The notes beneath the pieces are model-generated. The model saw only the letters and a list, made by a program, of their open reading frames with translations, did not search any database and was not told the DNA's origin. 7,207 bases of DNA from Bacillota bacterium (GTDB lineage: Bacteria; Bacillota; Clostridia; Christensenellales; CAG-138), in NCBI GenBank assembly GCA_023393045.1, contig JAEWMV010000084.1, positions 1-7,207 on the forward strand. Direction: 5' to 3'. This document shows, one piece after another, positions 1-6,413 of the stretch. Position 1 is the first letter of the stretch. The number at the start of each line of letters is the position of its first letter. Both the position numbers and the translations under genes were made by a program.

Positions 1-1
1 C

Positions 2-589
2 CGGGGCGCCGCGCCCATACAGTGGGCGATCATCAACGGGGAGCGCGTCACGGGCGTCACCACCATGATGACGGAGTTGGGCGTCGACACGGGGGATATT
101 TTGCTTGCCGAAGAAACGCCCATCGGCCCGGACGAAACGGCGGGGGAGCTTTTTAAAAGGCTTTCCCATCTCGGCGCGAAGGTGCTGGGGGAAACGATAG
201 ACAAGCTGCAAAATGGCACGCTGACGCGCACGAAGCAGAACGAGGCGGAGGCCACGCGTTGCCGCGCAATTAAAAAAGAAGACGGGCACATCGATTTTAC
301 ATTGGGCGCACAGCGCGTGCACGACCTCGTGCGCGGCACGAACCCGTGGCCCTGCGCGTACGCGATGCTCGAGGGCGAACCCGTCAAAATATGGAAAACG
401 AGGCTGACCGGCGAACCCGCCGTCGGCAAACCGGGGTTTTGCGTCACGGCGGACGCGAAGAGAGGACTGCTCATAGACGCGGGAGACGCGCTCATTGAGG
501 TGCTGGAGATGCAATGCTGCGGCGCGAGGCGCATGGACGCGAAAGCCGCGCTGTGCGGACGCCTGCTTTTGGAAAAGACGCTTACATGA
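2..589 (+). CDS. fmt: Methionyl-tRNA formyltransferase, C-terminal part (5' end outside window)
   Basis: Fmt transfers a formyl group from 10-formyl-tetrahydrofolate to the amino group of Met-tRNAi in the cytoplasm, making the initiator fMet-tRNA. The reading frame is open from base 2, so the gene starts upstream. About 195 residues are visible, against roughly 310 for the whole family protein. The first visible residues, RGAAPIQWAIINGE followed by TGVTTM, are the hallmark that follows the HASLLPxxRG loop, which is cut off here. GVDTGDIL carries the catalytic aspartate of the formyltransferase fold. The C-terminal tRNA-binding domain follows from about base 230, with NPWPCAYAMLEGEPVKIWK matching the usual NPWPgAy..l.g..vKi motif, and it ends in a typical short tail. 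No frameshift or internal stop is visible. The stop codon overlaps the rsmB start as ATGA, suggesting translational coupling. The identification is firm; only the missing N-terminal catalytic loop cannot be checked. Confidence 0.97.
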   Translation, partial: RGAAPIQWAIINGERVTGVTTMMTELGVDTGDILLAEETPIGPDETAGELFKRLSHLGAKVLGETIDKLQNGTLTRTKQNEAEATRCRAIKKEDGHIDFTLGAQRVHDLVRGTNPWPCAYAMLEGEPVKIWKTRLTGEPAVGKPGFCVTADAKRGLLIDAGDALIEVLEMQCCGARRMDAKAALCGRLLLEKTLT

Positions 590-1881
590 GCGTGCGGCGG
601 CGCGCGCTTGAGGCGCTCAGAGATGTTACCGAAAAAGGTGCGTACGCAAACCTTCGTTTGAAGGAGGCGCAGGCGGGGATGGATGCGCGGGACGCCGCGT
701 GGGTCGCTGCCGCCGTGTACACCGCGCTCGACCATCTGTCCTACATTGACCTTGCCATAGCGCGTTGCGCGAAGGGCAGGCCCGACAAGGCGATATTTGC
801 CGTGCTGCGCCTGGGCATCGCACAGGCGATGTTCATGGACACGCCAAAGCGCGCCGCGTGCAACGAATCCGTGAAGCTTGCGCGCGAGATCGGGAAAAGC
901 GCGCTTTCGGGCTACGTCAACGCCGTCATGCGCGCCGTGTGCGACAAGGGTATGCCGGAGCTGCCGCAGGAGCCGCGCGAAAGGCTGACTTTGGAGTTCG
1001 GCTATCCGCGCTTTCTCGCGGACGAGTATATAGATCTCTACGGCGCGGAGTTCGCCCGCGCGCTGCTCTCCTCCAAACCCGGAGGGTTCAGCATACGCGC
1101 GCAGCATCCTTATACGGCGGCGGAGCTTAAACGGCATTTGGATGAAAAGGGATTGCGCTACACGCGGGGTGCGCTCGACCCGGAGGCGTTTTTATTGGAA
1201 AAGGGCTTCGACGTGAGTGCCGAGCCGCTGTTTTTAGAAGGCAAAATAACCGTGCAGAGCGAGGGGGCCATGCTCGTTTGCCGCGCGGTTGAGGCAAAAC
1301 CCGGCATGAAGCTGCTCGATTGCTGCGCCGCCCCCGGCGGCAAGAGCGCGTACATCGCCTCCCTCACGGGCGGCGGGTGTGAGATAGAGGCGTGGGAACT
1401 CCACCCGCACCGCGCGGAGTTGATGAGAAAGACGCTTGCGCGGCTCAACGTCACAAACGTCGCCGTAATCGAGAAGGACGCGACGGTTTTCGATGAAAGC
1501 CGCGCTATGGCGTTTGACGCCGTGCTGCTCGACGCGCCCTGCTCCGGCTTGGGCGTGACGGGCAAGCCAGATATACGCTACGCAAAGACGGACGCGGTCA
1601 TAGACGGCCTCGCGGCGACGCAGGCGAAGCTTATGGATGTGTGCTCCCGCTATGTCAAGCCCGGCGGCAGGCTCGTGTACGCGACCTGCACGGTATCGCG
1701 GCGCGAGAACGGGGCGCAGGCGGAGCGCTTCCTTCGGGAACACGCGGACTTTTCGCCCGACGTGGATTGGCTGCCGGATGGCTTGCGGGATCGCGCCGTT
1801 TCGGGCGGGATACAGCTTTTTCCCAACGTGGACGGCACGGAGGGGTTTTACATCGCGGCTTTCGCAAGGAAGGGGGCGTGA
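586..1881 (+). CDS. rsmB: 16S rRNA (cytosine-C5)-methyltransferase RsmB (Sun/Fmu)
   Basis: RsmB uses S-adenosylmethionine to methylate C5 of a cytosine (C967 in E. coli numbering) in 16S rRNA. The 431-residue product has the normal family length. Residues 1 to about 125 are a NusB-like helical RNA-binding domain. The Rossmann methyltransferase core follows, with SAM-binding LLDCCAAPGGKSA at 243-255, an acidic residue at E271 in the ribose-binding position, DAPCSGLG at 316-323 (motif IV cysteine C319), KPDIRY at 327-332, and YATCTV at 365-370. C368 there is the expected nucleophilic cysteine of motif VI, and the second Cys is the product-release residue in this family. I chose the ATG at 586 because the protein then begins MSVRRRALEALRDV, as in relatives, and because it overlaps the fmt stop by ATGA. 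An upstream in-frame ATG at 514 would run 76 nt into fmt. The ribosome binding site is weak (GGAAAAG, 571-577), consistent with coupling to fmt translation. Confidence 0.97.
   Translation: MSVRRRALEALRDVTEKGAYANLRLKEAQAGMDARDAAWVAAAVYTALDHLSYIDLAIARCAKGRPDKAIFAVLRLGIAQAMFMDTPKRAACNESVKLAREIGKSALSGYVNAVMRAVCDKGMPELPQEPRERLTLEFGYPRFLADEYIDLYGAEFARALLSSKPGGFSIRAQHPYTAAELKRHLDEKGLRYTRGALDPEAFLLEKGFDVSAEPLFLEGKITVQSEGAMLVCRAVEAKPGMKLLDCCAAPGGKSAYIASLTGGGCEIEAWELHPHRAELMRKTLARLNVTNVAVIEKDATVFDESRAMAFDAVLLDAPCSGLGVTGKPDIRYAKTDAVIDGLAATQAKLMDVCSRYVKPGGRLVYATCTVSRRENGAQAERFLREHADFSPDVDWLPDGLRDRAVSGGIQLFPNVDGTEGFYIAAFARKGA
1866..1876 (+). promoter_or_regulatory. Ribosome binding site deciding the rlmN GTG start
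   Basis: A purine run AAGGAAGGGGG lies inside the last codons of rsmB and sits 8 nt before the GTG at 1885. The next in-frame start candidates, ATG at 1897 and ATG at 1903, lack a well-spaced Shine-Dalgarno sequence. This favours the GTG start for rlmN. Confidence 0.65.
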
Positions 1882-1884
1882 GGC

Positions 1885-2940
1885 GTGGCGGGACTGATGA
1901 GCATGGATATCGGCGCGCTCGAAGCGCTCATGGAGGAACTTGGCGAGCCGCGCTTTCGCGCCAAACAGGTGTTTTCCTGGCTCGCGCGCGGCGAGAGGCC
2001 GCAGGGCATGACCAACCTCTCCAAGAAGCTCCGGGAGAAGCTCGCGGCGCTCCCTTTCGGCGGGGCGGCTGTCGCAGGGCGCTTCATGAGCAAAAAGGAC
2101 GGCACCGTAAAATACCTTTTTGAACTTGAGGACGCAAACCTTGTCGAAGGGGTGCTGATGCGGTATCATTACGGTAACACGCTTTGCATTTCCACGCAGG
2201 TGGGCTGCAAAATGGGCTGCGCGTTCTGTGCGTCCACGCTCGAGGGGTGCGTGCGCAACCTTGAGCCGGGGGAGATGCTCTCCTTCATCGCCTGCGCCGA
2301 GCGGGACAATCCGCCGGAAGAAGGGCACGTGCGCAGCGTCACCAACGTGGTTTTGATGGGCAGCGGGGAACCGCTTGACAATTACGGCAGCACCGTCGCT
2401 TTCCTCAAGCTCGTCTCCTCGCCGGATGGCATGAACATCAGCCCGCGCAACATCTCGCTTTCCACCTGCGGGCTTGTGGAGAAGATGGAGAGGCTTGCGC
2501 AGGACGCGCCGCATGTGACGCTGAGCGTATCGCTCCACGCGCCAAACGACGCGATACGAAACGAGTTGATGCCCGTCAACCGGGCGTATGGGATAGACAA
2601 GGTCATCGCCGCGGCAAGGGCGTACGCGGAGTCTACGGGCAGGCGCGTGATTTTTGAATACGCGCTCGTGGAAGGAAAAAATTCTGAGCAGAAGCACGCG
2701 GCGGAGCTCGCCTCAAGGCTTCGCGGCGTGAACTGCCACGTCAACCTCATCCCGCTCAATCCCGTGCGGGAGAGGGCGCTCTTAGGCGTGACGAAGGAAA
2801 AGGCGAGGCGCTTTGCCGCGTGGCTCATGGAGAGGGGAGTATCCGCCACGGTGCGGCGCGAGATGGGCACGGATATCGAAGGCGCGTGCGGCCAGTTGCG
2901 GCGGCGCGTCATACAGGACCAATCGGAGGACGGCGCATGA
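1885..2940 (+). CDS. rlmN: Dual-specificity 23S rRNA / tRNA (adenine-C2)-methyltransferase RlmN
   Basis: RlmN is a radical-SAM enzyme. In characterised members it methylates C2 of A2503 in 23S rRNA and of A37 in some tRNAs. The 351-residue protein is full length. The N-terminal accessory domain includes GEPRFRAKQVFSWL at 20-33. The radical-SAM cluster motif CX3CX2C is C108, C112 and C115 (QVGCKMGCAFC), binding the [4Fe-4S] cluster. C101, just upstream, aligns with the E. coli C118 position. LMGSGEPLDNY at 157-167 is the SAM-binding glycine motif, and NLIPLNPV at 287-294 is a family signature. ACGQL at 334-338 carries C335, the cysteine that carries the transferred methyl in this family. The lineage-typical CASTLEGCVRNL segment is also present. 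I chose GTG 1885 for its ribosome binding site; starts at 1897 or 1903 would shorten the protein by 4 or 6 residues. The stop overlaps the stp start as ATGA. The related enzyme Cfr is excluded by operon context and overall motif fit, though this is inference. Confidence 0.97.
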   Translation: MAGLMSMDIGALEALMEELGEPRFRAKQVFSWLARGERPQGMTNLSKKLREKLAALPFGGAAVAGRFMSKKDGTVKYLFELEDANLVEGVLMRYHYGNTLCISTQVGCKMGCAFCASTLEGCVRNLEPGEMLSFIACAERDNPPEEGHVRSVTNVVLMGSGEPLDNYGSTVAFLKLVSSPDGMNISPRNISLSTCGLVEKMERLAQDAPHVTLSVSLHAPNDAIRNELMPVNRAYGIDKVIAAARAYAESTGRRVIFEYALVEGKNSEQKHAAELASRLRGVNCHVNLIPLNPVRERALLGVTKEKARRFAAWLMERGVSATVRREMGTDIEGACGQLRRRVIQDQSEDGA

Positions 2941-3662
2941 GGTATGCCTCAAAAAGCGTGACCGGCGTACGGGCGCAGAATCAGGACGCGGTGTTTGTAC
3001 CGCGCGGGGGCGAGATTTCCCTCGCCGTGGTTGCCGACGGCATGGGCGGCCACAGCGCGGGGGACGTTGCGAGCGTCATCGCCGTGAACATGGTCGTTTC
3101 GGAACTGAAAAAGGGCGGCACGGGCAGCGCGGCCTCGCTTGTGGCGGCGGCCGTGACGGCGGCCAACCATGCCGTATATGACATGGCGGCCTCCGACCCC
3201 GCTTTGCGCGGCATGGGCACCACCATGGTGCTCGCGCTTCTTTTCAACACGCGCTATGTCGCGGCCAACGTGGGGGACAGCAGGCTTTATCAGATCAGCG
3301 GAGAAAGCATCGAGCAGGTCACCAAGGACCATTCCTATGTGGCCGAGCTCGTGGCGCAGGGTTATATCACCAGGCAGGAGGCGGCGCACCACCCGAGGCG
3401 CAACCTCATCACGCGGGCGCTGGGCACGAGGGAAGCCGAGCGCGCGGATATATTCGAGCGCGAATGGGCGCGGGGGGACAAGCTCGTGCTCTGCTCGGAC
3501 GGGCTCTATTCGGAATTGAGCGAGGAGGACATCCTCCATACCGTGCTTGCGACCGACGATATACAAAGCGCGTGCGACGACCTTGTGGACTGCGCGCTCT
3601 ACTCCGGCTCGAGGGACAATGTGAGCATCATCATCGTGAGCAATGAGGAGGCGGGAGCATGA
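2937..3662 (+). CDS. stp: PP2C-family Ser/Thr protein phosphatase (Stp/PrpC)
   Basis: This is a soluble metal-dependent PPM/PP2C phosphatase that removes phosphate from Ser/Thr residues of PrkC and its substrates. The 241-residue product matches the compact bacterial form. Metal-binding aspartates are visible: D17 in NQD at 15-17, D34 in ADGMGGH at 33-39, D188 in CSDGL at 186-190, and D227 in RDNVS at 226-230. R12, before NQD, is at the phosphate-contact position. GTTMVLALL (94-102), NVGDSRLYQI (111-120), and TKDHSYV to NLITRALG (129-163) are further family motifs, the last covering the flap region. There is no signal peptide or membrane segment. The start is ATG 2937, 6 nt after GGAGGA (2925-2930), and it overlaps the rlmN stop as ATGA; longer in-frame extensions lie wholly within rlmN. 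It overlaps prkC by ATGA too, the classic phosphatase-kinase pairing of Firmicutes. Orthologues are named prpC in Bacillus and stp elsewhere. Confidence 0.97.
   Translation: MRYASKSVTGVRAQNQDAVFVPRGGEISLAVVADGMGGHSAGDVASVIAVNMVVSELKKGGTGSAASLVAAAVTAANHAVYDMAASDPALRGMGTTMVLALLFNTRYVAANVGDSRLYQISGESIEQVTKDHSYVAELVAQGYITRQEAAHHPRRNLITRALGTREAERADIFEREWARGDKLVLCSDGLYSELSEEDILHTVLATDDIQSACDDLVDCALYSGSRDNVSIIIVSNEEAGA
3645..3651 (+). promoter_or_regulatory. Strong Shine-Dalgarno for prkC inside stp
   Basis: GAGGAGG lies 7 nt before the prkC ATG at 3659 and inside the final codons of stp (encoding NEEAGA). This is close to the ideal anti-Shine-Dalgarno complement and fixes the kinase start. It allows efficient re-initiation at the ATGA overlap. 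Confidence 0.8.
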
Positions 3663-5515
3663 TCGGCAGGCTCGTTTCCGAACGCTATCTCATAGAATCC
3701 CTCGTCGGCTCCGGCGGCATGGCGGACGTATACAAAGCCTACGACCGCGCGGAGCAGAAAACCGTCGCCCTCAAGGTATTGAAGCAGGAGCACCGGGAGG
3801 ACATGGAGTTCATCCGCCGCTTCGAGCAGGAGGCGAAGGCGGTGCTTTCGCTTGACCATGAGAACATCGTGCACTCCTACGACGTGGGCGAGGACGAGGG
3901 CTTGCATTACATCGTGCTCGAATACGTCGAGGGCAGCACCTTAAAGGATATCATCAAAAGCGTGGGGCCGCTCGCGCCCAAGGTGGCGGTCAACATCGTC
4001 TGCCAGGTGCTCGACGCGCTCTCCCACGCGCACGAGCGCGGCATCATCCACAGGGACGTCAAGCCGCAGAACGTGATCATCACCGCCAGGGGCAGGGCGA
4101 AACTGACAGACTTCGGTATCGCCAGGGACGCTTCCACCATCACACGCACCTTCGCGGGGCAAAACGTGGTGGGTTCCGTCCATTATATTTCGCCGGAGCA
4201 GGCGCGGGGCGAAAACGTCACCGCCTCGTCCGACATCTATTCCTGCGCCATCATGCTCTTCGAGATGCTCACGGGGCAGGTGCCCTTCGGCGGGGACAAT
4301 TCCGTCGCCATCGCCCTCAAGCACCTGCAGGAGGATGTCGTGCCGCTTCGCGAATTGAACCCGCGCATACCGCGCGCGCTCGACGACGTGGTGCTCAAGG
4401 CCGCCTCGAAAAACCCGAGGGCGCGCTACGCCACGGCGCGGCAGATGAAGGCGGACCTTTTGCACGCGCTGCGCGAGCCAAACGGCAAGTTCGCGCGCCC
4501 GCAGGCGGGCGAGGGCGGCGCCGCCAGGAGGAAGACGCACTCGGGCATCGTCAACATCGCCATCATGCTCACAATCGTACTAGGGCTCTTCACCGCCATG
4601 TTCTTCATCGCGCGGGCCATACGGGATGAGGGCGAGGGCGCGGGTTCGGAGTACATCGTCCCCACGCTTACGGGAAAAACCATAGAGAAGGCGACGGAGC
4701 TCGCCCAGCTTCGCGGTTTCGTCGTGATCGCCTCCGACGAGCGGCCCTACAGCAACGATTACGACGAGGGCGTCGTCATGGAACAGGAGCCCCTCGCGGG
4801 CACGCACGCCAAGCAGGGAGATGAAATCACGGTCGTCGTCAGCGGCGGCAGCGATTATGTCGAGGTGCCGGAATTGACGGGCTACACTCTTCAGGAAGCG
4901 CTCCTGGCGACGGGGGATCTGGATTTGACGCTCGGCACGCCCGTCTATGTAAAGAGCGACCTGCCGCCGGGGCAGATCATCCGGCAGGAGCCCGCGGCGG
5001 GCACGCAGACCTTCCGCGGCGACACGGTGGACATCTGGGTGAGCGGAAGCGTGGGCGCCAACGAGGAGGTGCCCGCGGTGACGGGAATGCAGCTCGACGT
5101 CGCGCTCACCATGCTCAAGGAGGACGGCTTTGGCAGCTTCTTCATCTATCCCACCAAGCCCGACACGCTCTCCGCACAGGAGCAGGTGCTGCGCCAGAAC
5201 CCCTCCGGCGGCATCAGCGTTTCCACGGATACGAAGATAGAGCTTTGGATATGCCGCACGGACCTCGGCTCTTACAGCGCGGACATCGCCTATAACCTCG
5301 ACATCGCGGCCGAGCAGAGCAGCGTGATCGTCGCCGCTGTCACAGGCGAGGGGATGGAGGTCGTCCTCTATGAGACCACGCTCGCGGCCGGAACGCAGCA
5401 GGCTGTTTCCTTCACGGCGTACCTTCGCGAGAGCGGCGATTACGAATGCCGCGTCTATGTGGACGGCGAGCAGGTGAAGAGCAAGAACAGCGTCGTTTCC
5501 TTTAAGCTCAACTGA
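3659..5515 (+). CDS. prkC: PASTA-domain eukaryotic-type Ser/Thr kinase PrkC
   Basis: PrkC is a single-pass membrane kinase. In relatives it senses muropeptides or lipid II through extracellular PASTA repeats and phosphorylates cell-wall, division and translation factors. The 618 residues divide as follows. The cytoplasmic kinase domain spans about 8-270, with glycine loop GSGGMADV (17-24), catalytic lysine K39 in VALKV, helix-C glutamate E58, HRDVKPQN (131-138, base D133), DFG (151-153), an activation loop with T160, T162 and T164, and GSVHYISPEQ (172-181). A basic juxtamembrane stretch RRKTH is followed by one hydrophobic membrane helix at about 297-319. Three PASTA repeats follow at about 331-395, 399-463 and 467-533. 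A non-PASTA tail at about 536-618 resembles in position and beta-strand-rich composition the Ig-like domain at the end of Bacillus and Staphylococcus homologues. All catalytic residues are intact. It is translationally coupled to the upstream phosphatase gene, and rsgA follows after 13 nt. Confidence 0.97.
   Translation: MIGRLVSERYLIESLVGSGGMADVYKAYDRAEQKTVALKVLKQEHREDMEFIRRFEQEAKAVLSLDHENIVHSYDVGEDEGLHYIVLEYVEGSTLKDIIKSVGPLAPKVAVNIVCQVLDALSHAHERGIIHRDVKPQNVIITARGRAKLTDFGIARDASTITRTFAGQNVVGSVHYISPEQARGENVTASSDIYSCAIMLFEMLTGQVPFGGDNSVAIALKHLQEDVVPLRELNPRIPRALDDVVLKAASKNPRARYATARQMKADLLHALREPNGKFARPQAGEGGAARRKTHSGIVNIAIMLTIVLGLFTAMFFIARAIRDEGEGAGSEYIVPTLTGKTIEKATELAQLRGFVVIASDERPYSNDYDEGVVMEQEPLAGTHAKQGDEITVVVSGGSDYVEVPELTGYTLQEALLATGDLDLTLGTPVYVKSDLPPGQIIRQEPAAGTQTFRGDTVDIWVSGSVGANEEVPAVTGMQLDVALTMLKEDGFGSFFIYPTKPDTLSAQEQVLRQNPSGGISVSTDTKIELWICRTDLGSYSADIAYNLDIAAEQSSVIVAAVTGEGMEVVLYETTLAAGTQQAVSFTAYLRESGDYECRVYVDGEQVKSKNSVVSFKLN
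3893..3908 (+). repeat. Copy 1 of a 16-nt exact direct repeat
   Basis: GACGAGGGCTTGCATT, encoding part of EDEGLHY in the kinase domain of prkC, is identical to bases 5514-5529 at the prkC/rsgA junction. The flanking bases differ on both sides. No function is known; chance in GC-rich sequence is possible. Confidence 0.5.
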
Positions 5516-5529
5516 CGAGGGCTTGCATT
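5514..5529 (+). repeat. Copy 2 of a 16-nt exact direct repeat, covering the rsgA ribosome binding site
   Basis: This is identical to bases 3893-3908 inside prkC. This copy begins within the prkC stop codon and runs to the first base of the proposed rsgA TTG start. It therefore contains the whole 13-nt intergenic spacer and the GAGGG ribosome binding site (5517-5521), 7 nt before TTG 5529. Confidence 0.5.
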
Positions 5530-6413
5530 TGGAAGGATTGGTGCTAAAAGGCATTGGCGGCTTCTACACCGTGTTGGACGCGCACGGGGATACCTTTGTG
5601 TGCCGCGCGCGGGGAAAGCTCCGCCTGGACGATACGTCGCCCGTGGCGGGGGATCGGGTGGAGTTCGCGCAGGGCGAAAAGGAGGGGCAGGAGAACGTGA
5701 TCCTCTCCATTTTGCCCCGAAAGAACCTTTTGACGCGCCCCGCCGTCGTCAACCTCGATAAATTGATCATCGTCATCGCGCTCTCAAGCCCGAAACCCGA
5801 TCTGCTGCTTGTGGATAAGCTTTTGCTCCAGTGCGAGCTCAAGGGGATTGCCCCCGTGCTGGTGCTCAACAAGGCGGACGTCGCGGACGCCGTGCTCGCG
5901 CGCTCCGTGCGCGGACAGTACCGGGCGTGCGGGTACAAGATGATCACGGCTTCCGCTATAGCGGGGGACGGCATAGAGGATGTGCGCGCCGAAATCGCGG
6001 GCTGCACCTGCTGCTTTGCGGGGCAATCCGCGGTGGGGAAATCTTCGCTTCTCAATGCCATCGTGCCGGAACTCGCGCTCGAAGTTGGGGGTCTGTCGAA
6101 AAAGACGGAGCGCGGCCGCCACACCACGCGCCTTGTGCAGCTTTTCGTCGCGTGCGGCGGCGCGGTGGTGGATACGCCGGGCTTTTCCCTGCTCGACGCG
6201 GAGCAAATAGAGCCTGAGGCGCTCTGGCGCTATTACCCCGAAATGCGGGAGCATGGCGGCAACTGCCGCTTTTCGGAATGCCTGCACATCAGCGAGCCGG
6301 ATTGCGAAGTGAAGCCCCTCGTCGGGGATGGGAAGCTGAGTTTTGAGCGCTACGAGCGCTATAAAATACTCGTGCAAGAACTAACGGAAAAGAGGAAGCA
6401 TAAATATGATTAA
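5529..6413 (+). CDS. rsgA: Ribosome small-subunit-dependent GTPase A (30S maturation)
   Basis: RsgA (YloQ/YjeQ/CpgA) is a circularly permuted GTPase that binds the 30S subunit late in assembly and checks the decoding centre. The 294-residue product is of normal length. An N-terminal OB-fold RNA-binding domain covers about 1-70 (GIGGFYTV, CRARGKLR, PVAGDRVEF). The GTPase motifs come in the permuted order: G4 NKAD (114-117), G5-like TASAI (140-144), G1 GQSAVGKSS (165-173), G2 region GRHTTR (196-201), and G3 DTPG (215-218). The C-terminal zinc knuckle is C246, C251, H253 and C259 (CRFSECLHISEPDC). I prefer TTG 5529 because GAGGG sits 7 nt upstream and the protein then begins MEGLVLKGIGGFY, close to the Bacillus form. 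TTG 5523 is also possible (two extra residues), but its spacing to GAGGG is only 1 nt. TTG 5538 and GTG 5541 would trim the OB fold. In Bacillus the orthologue is a PrkC substrate, which makes its place after prkC functionally sensible. Confidence 0.96.
   Translation: MEGLVLKGIGGFYTVLDAHGDTFVCRARGKLRLDDTSPVAGDRVEFAQGEKEGQENVILSILPRKNLLTRPAVVNLDKLIIVIALSSPKPDLLLVDKLLLQCELKGIAPVLVLNKADVADAVLARSVRGQYRACGYKMITASAIAGDGIEDVRAEIAGCTCCFAGQSAVGKSSLLNAIVPELALEVGGLSKKTERGRHTTRLVQLFVACGGAVVDTPGFSLLDAEQIEPEALWRYYPEMREHGGNCRFSECLHISEPDCEVKPLVGDGKLSFERYERYKILVQELTEKRKHKYD

Noticed and set aside
514..585. Upstream in-frame ATG extending rsmB by 24 residues
   Set aside because: It would overlap fmt by 76 nt and add a stretch unlike family N-termini. 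ATG 586 gives the usual RsmB start and an ATGA junction.
1234..2697. 487-codon open frame on the - strand opposite rsmB and rlmN
   Set aside because: The product is rich in Arg, His and Ala with no recognisable motif, and it lies opposite two certain genes. GC-rich codon use makes the antisense frame free of stops. It is a shadow.
2820..2936. N-terminal extension of the phosphatase within rlmN
   Set aside because: It encodes Arg/Gly-rich sequence out of frame in rlmN, while GGAGGA 6 nt before ATG 2937 clearly marks the true start.
2949..3566. 205-codon open frame on the - strand opposite stp
   Set aside because: It is antisense to all the catalytic motifs of the phosphatase, its own product has no motif, and it has no plausible promoter or ribosome binding site context.
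4651..5255. PASTA repeat region considered as DNA tandem repeats
   Set aside because: The three units are similar as protein but diverged in nucleotide sequence. They are ordinary PASTA domains, not a tandem DNA array.
4580..5554. 324-codon open frame on the - strand opposite the extracellular part of prkC
   Set aside because: It has a low-complexity Arg/His/Ala-rich product, no family motifs, and lies wholly antisense to a well-supported gene.
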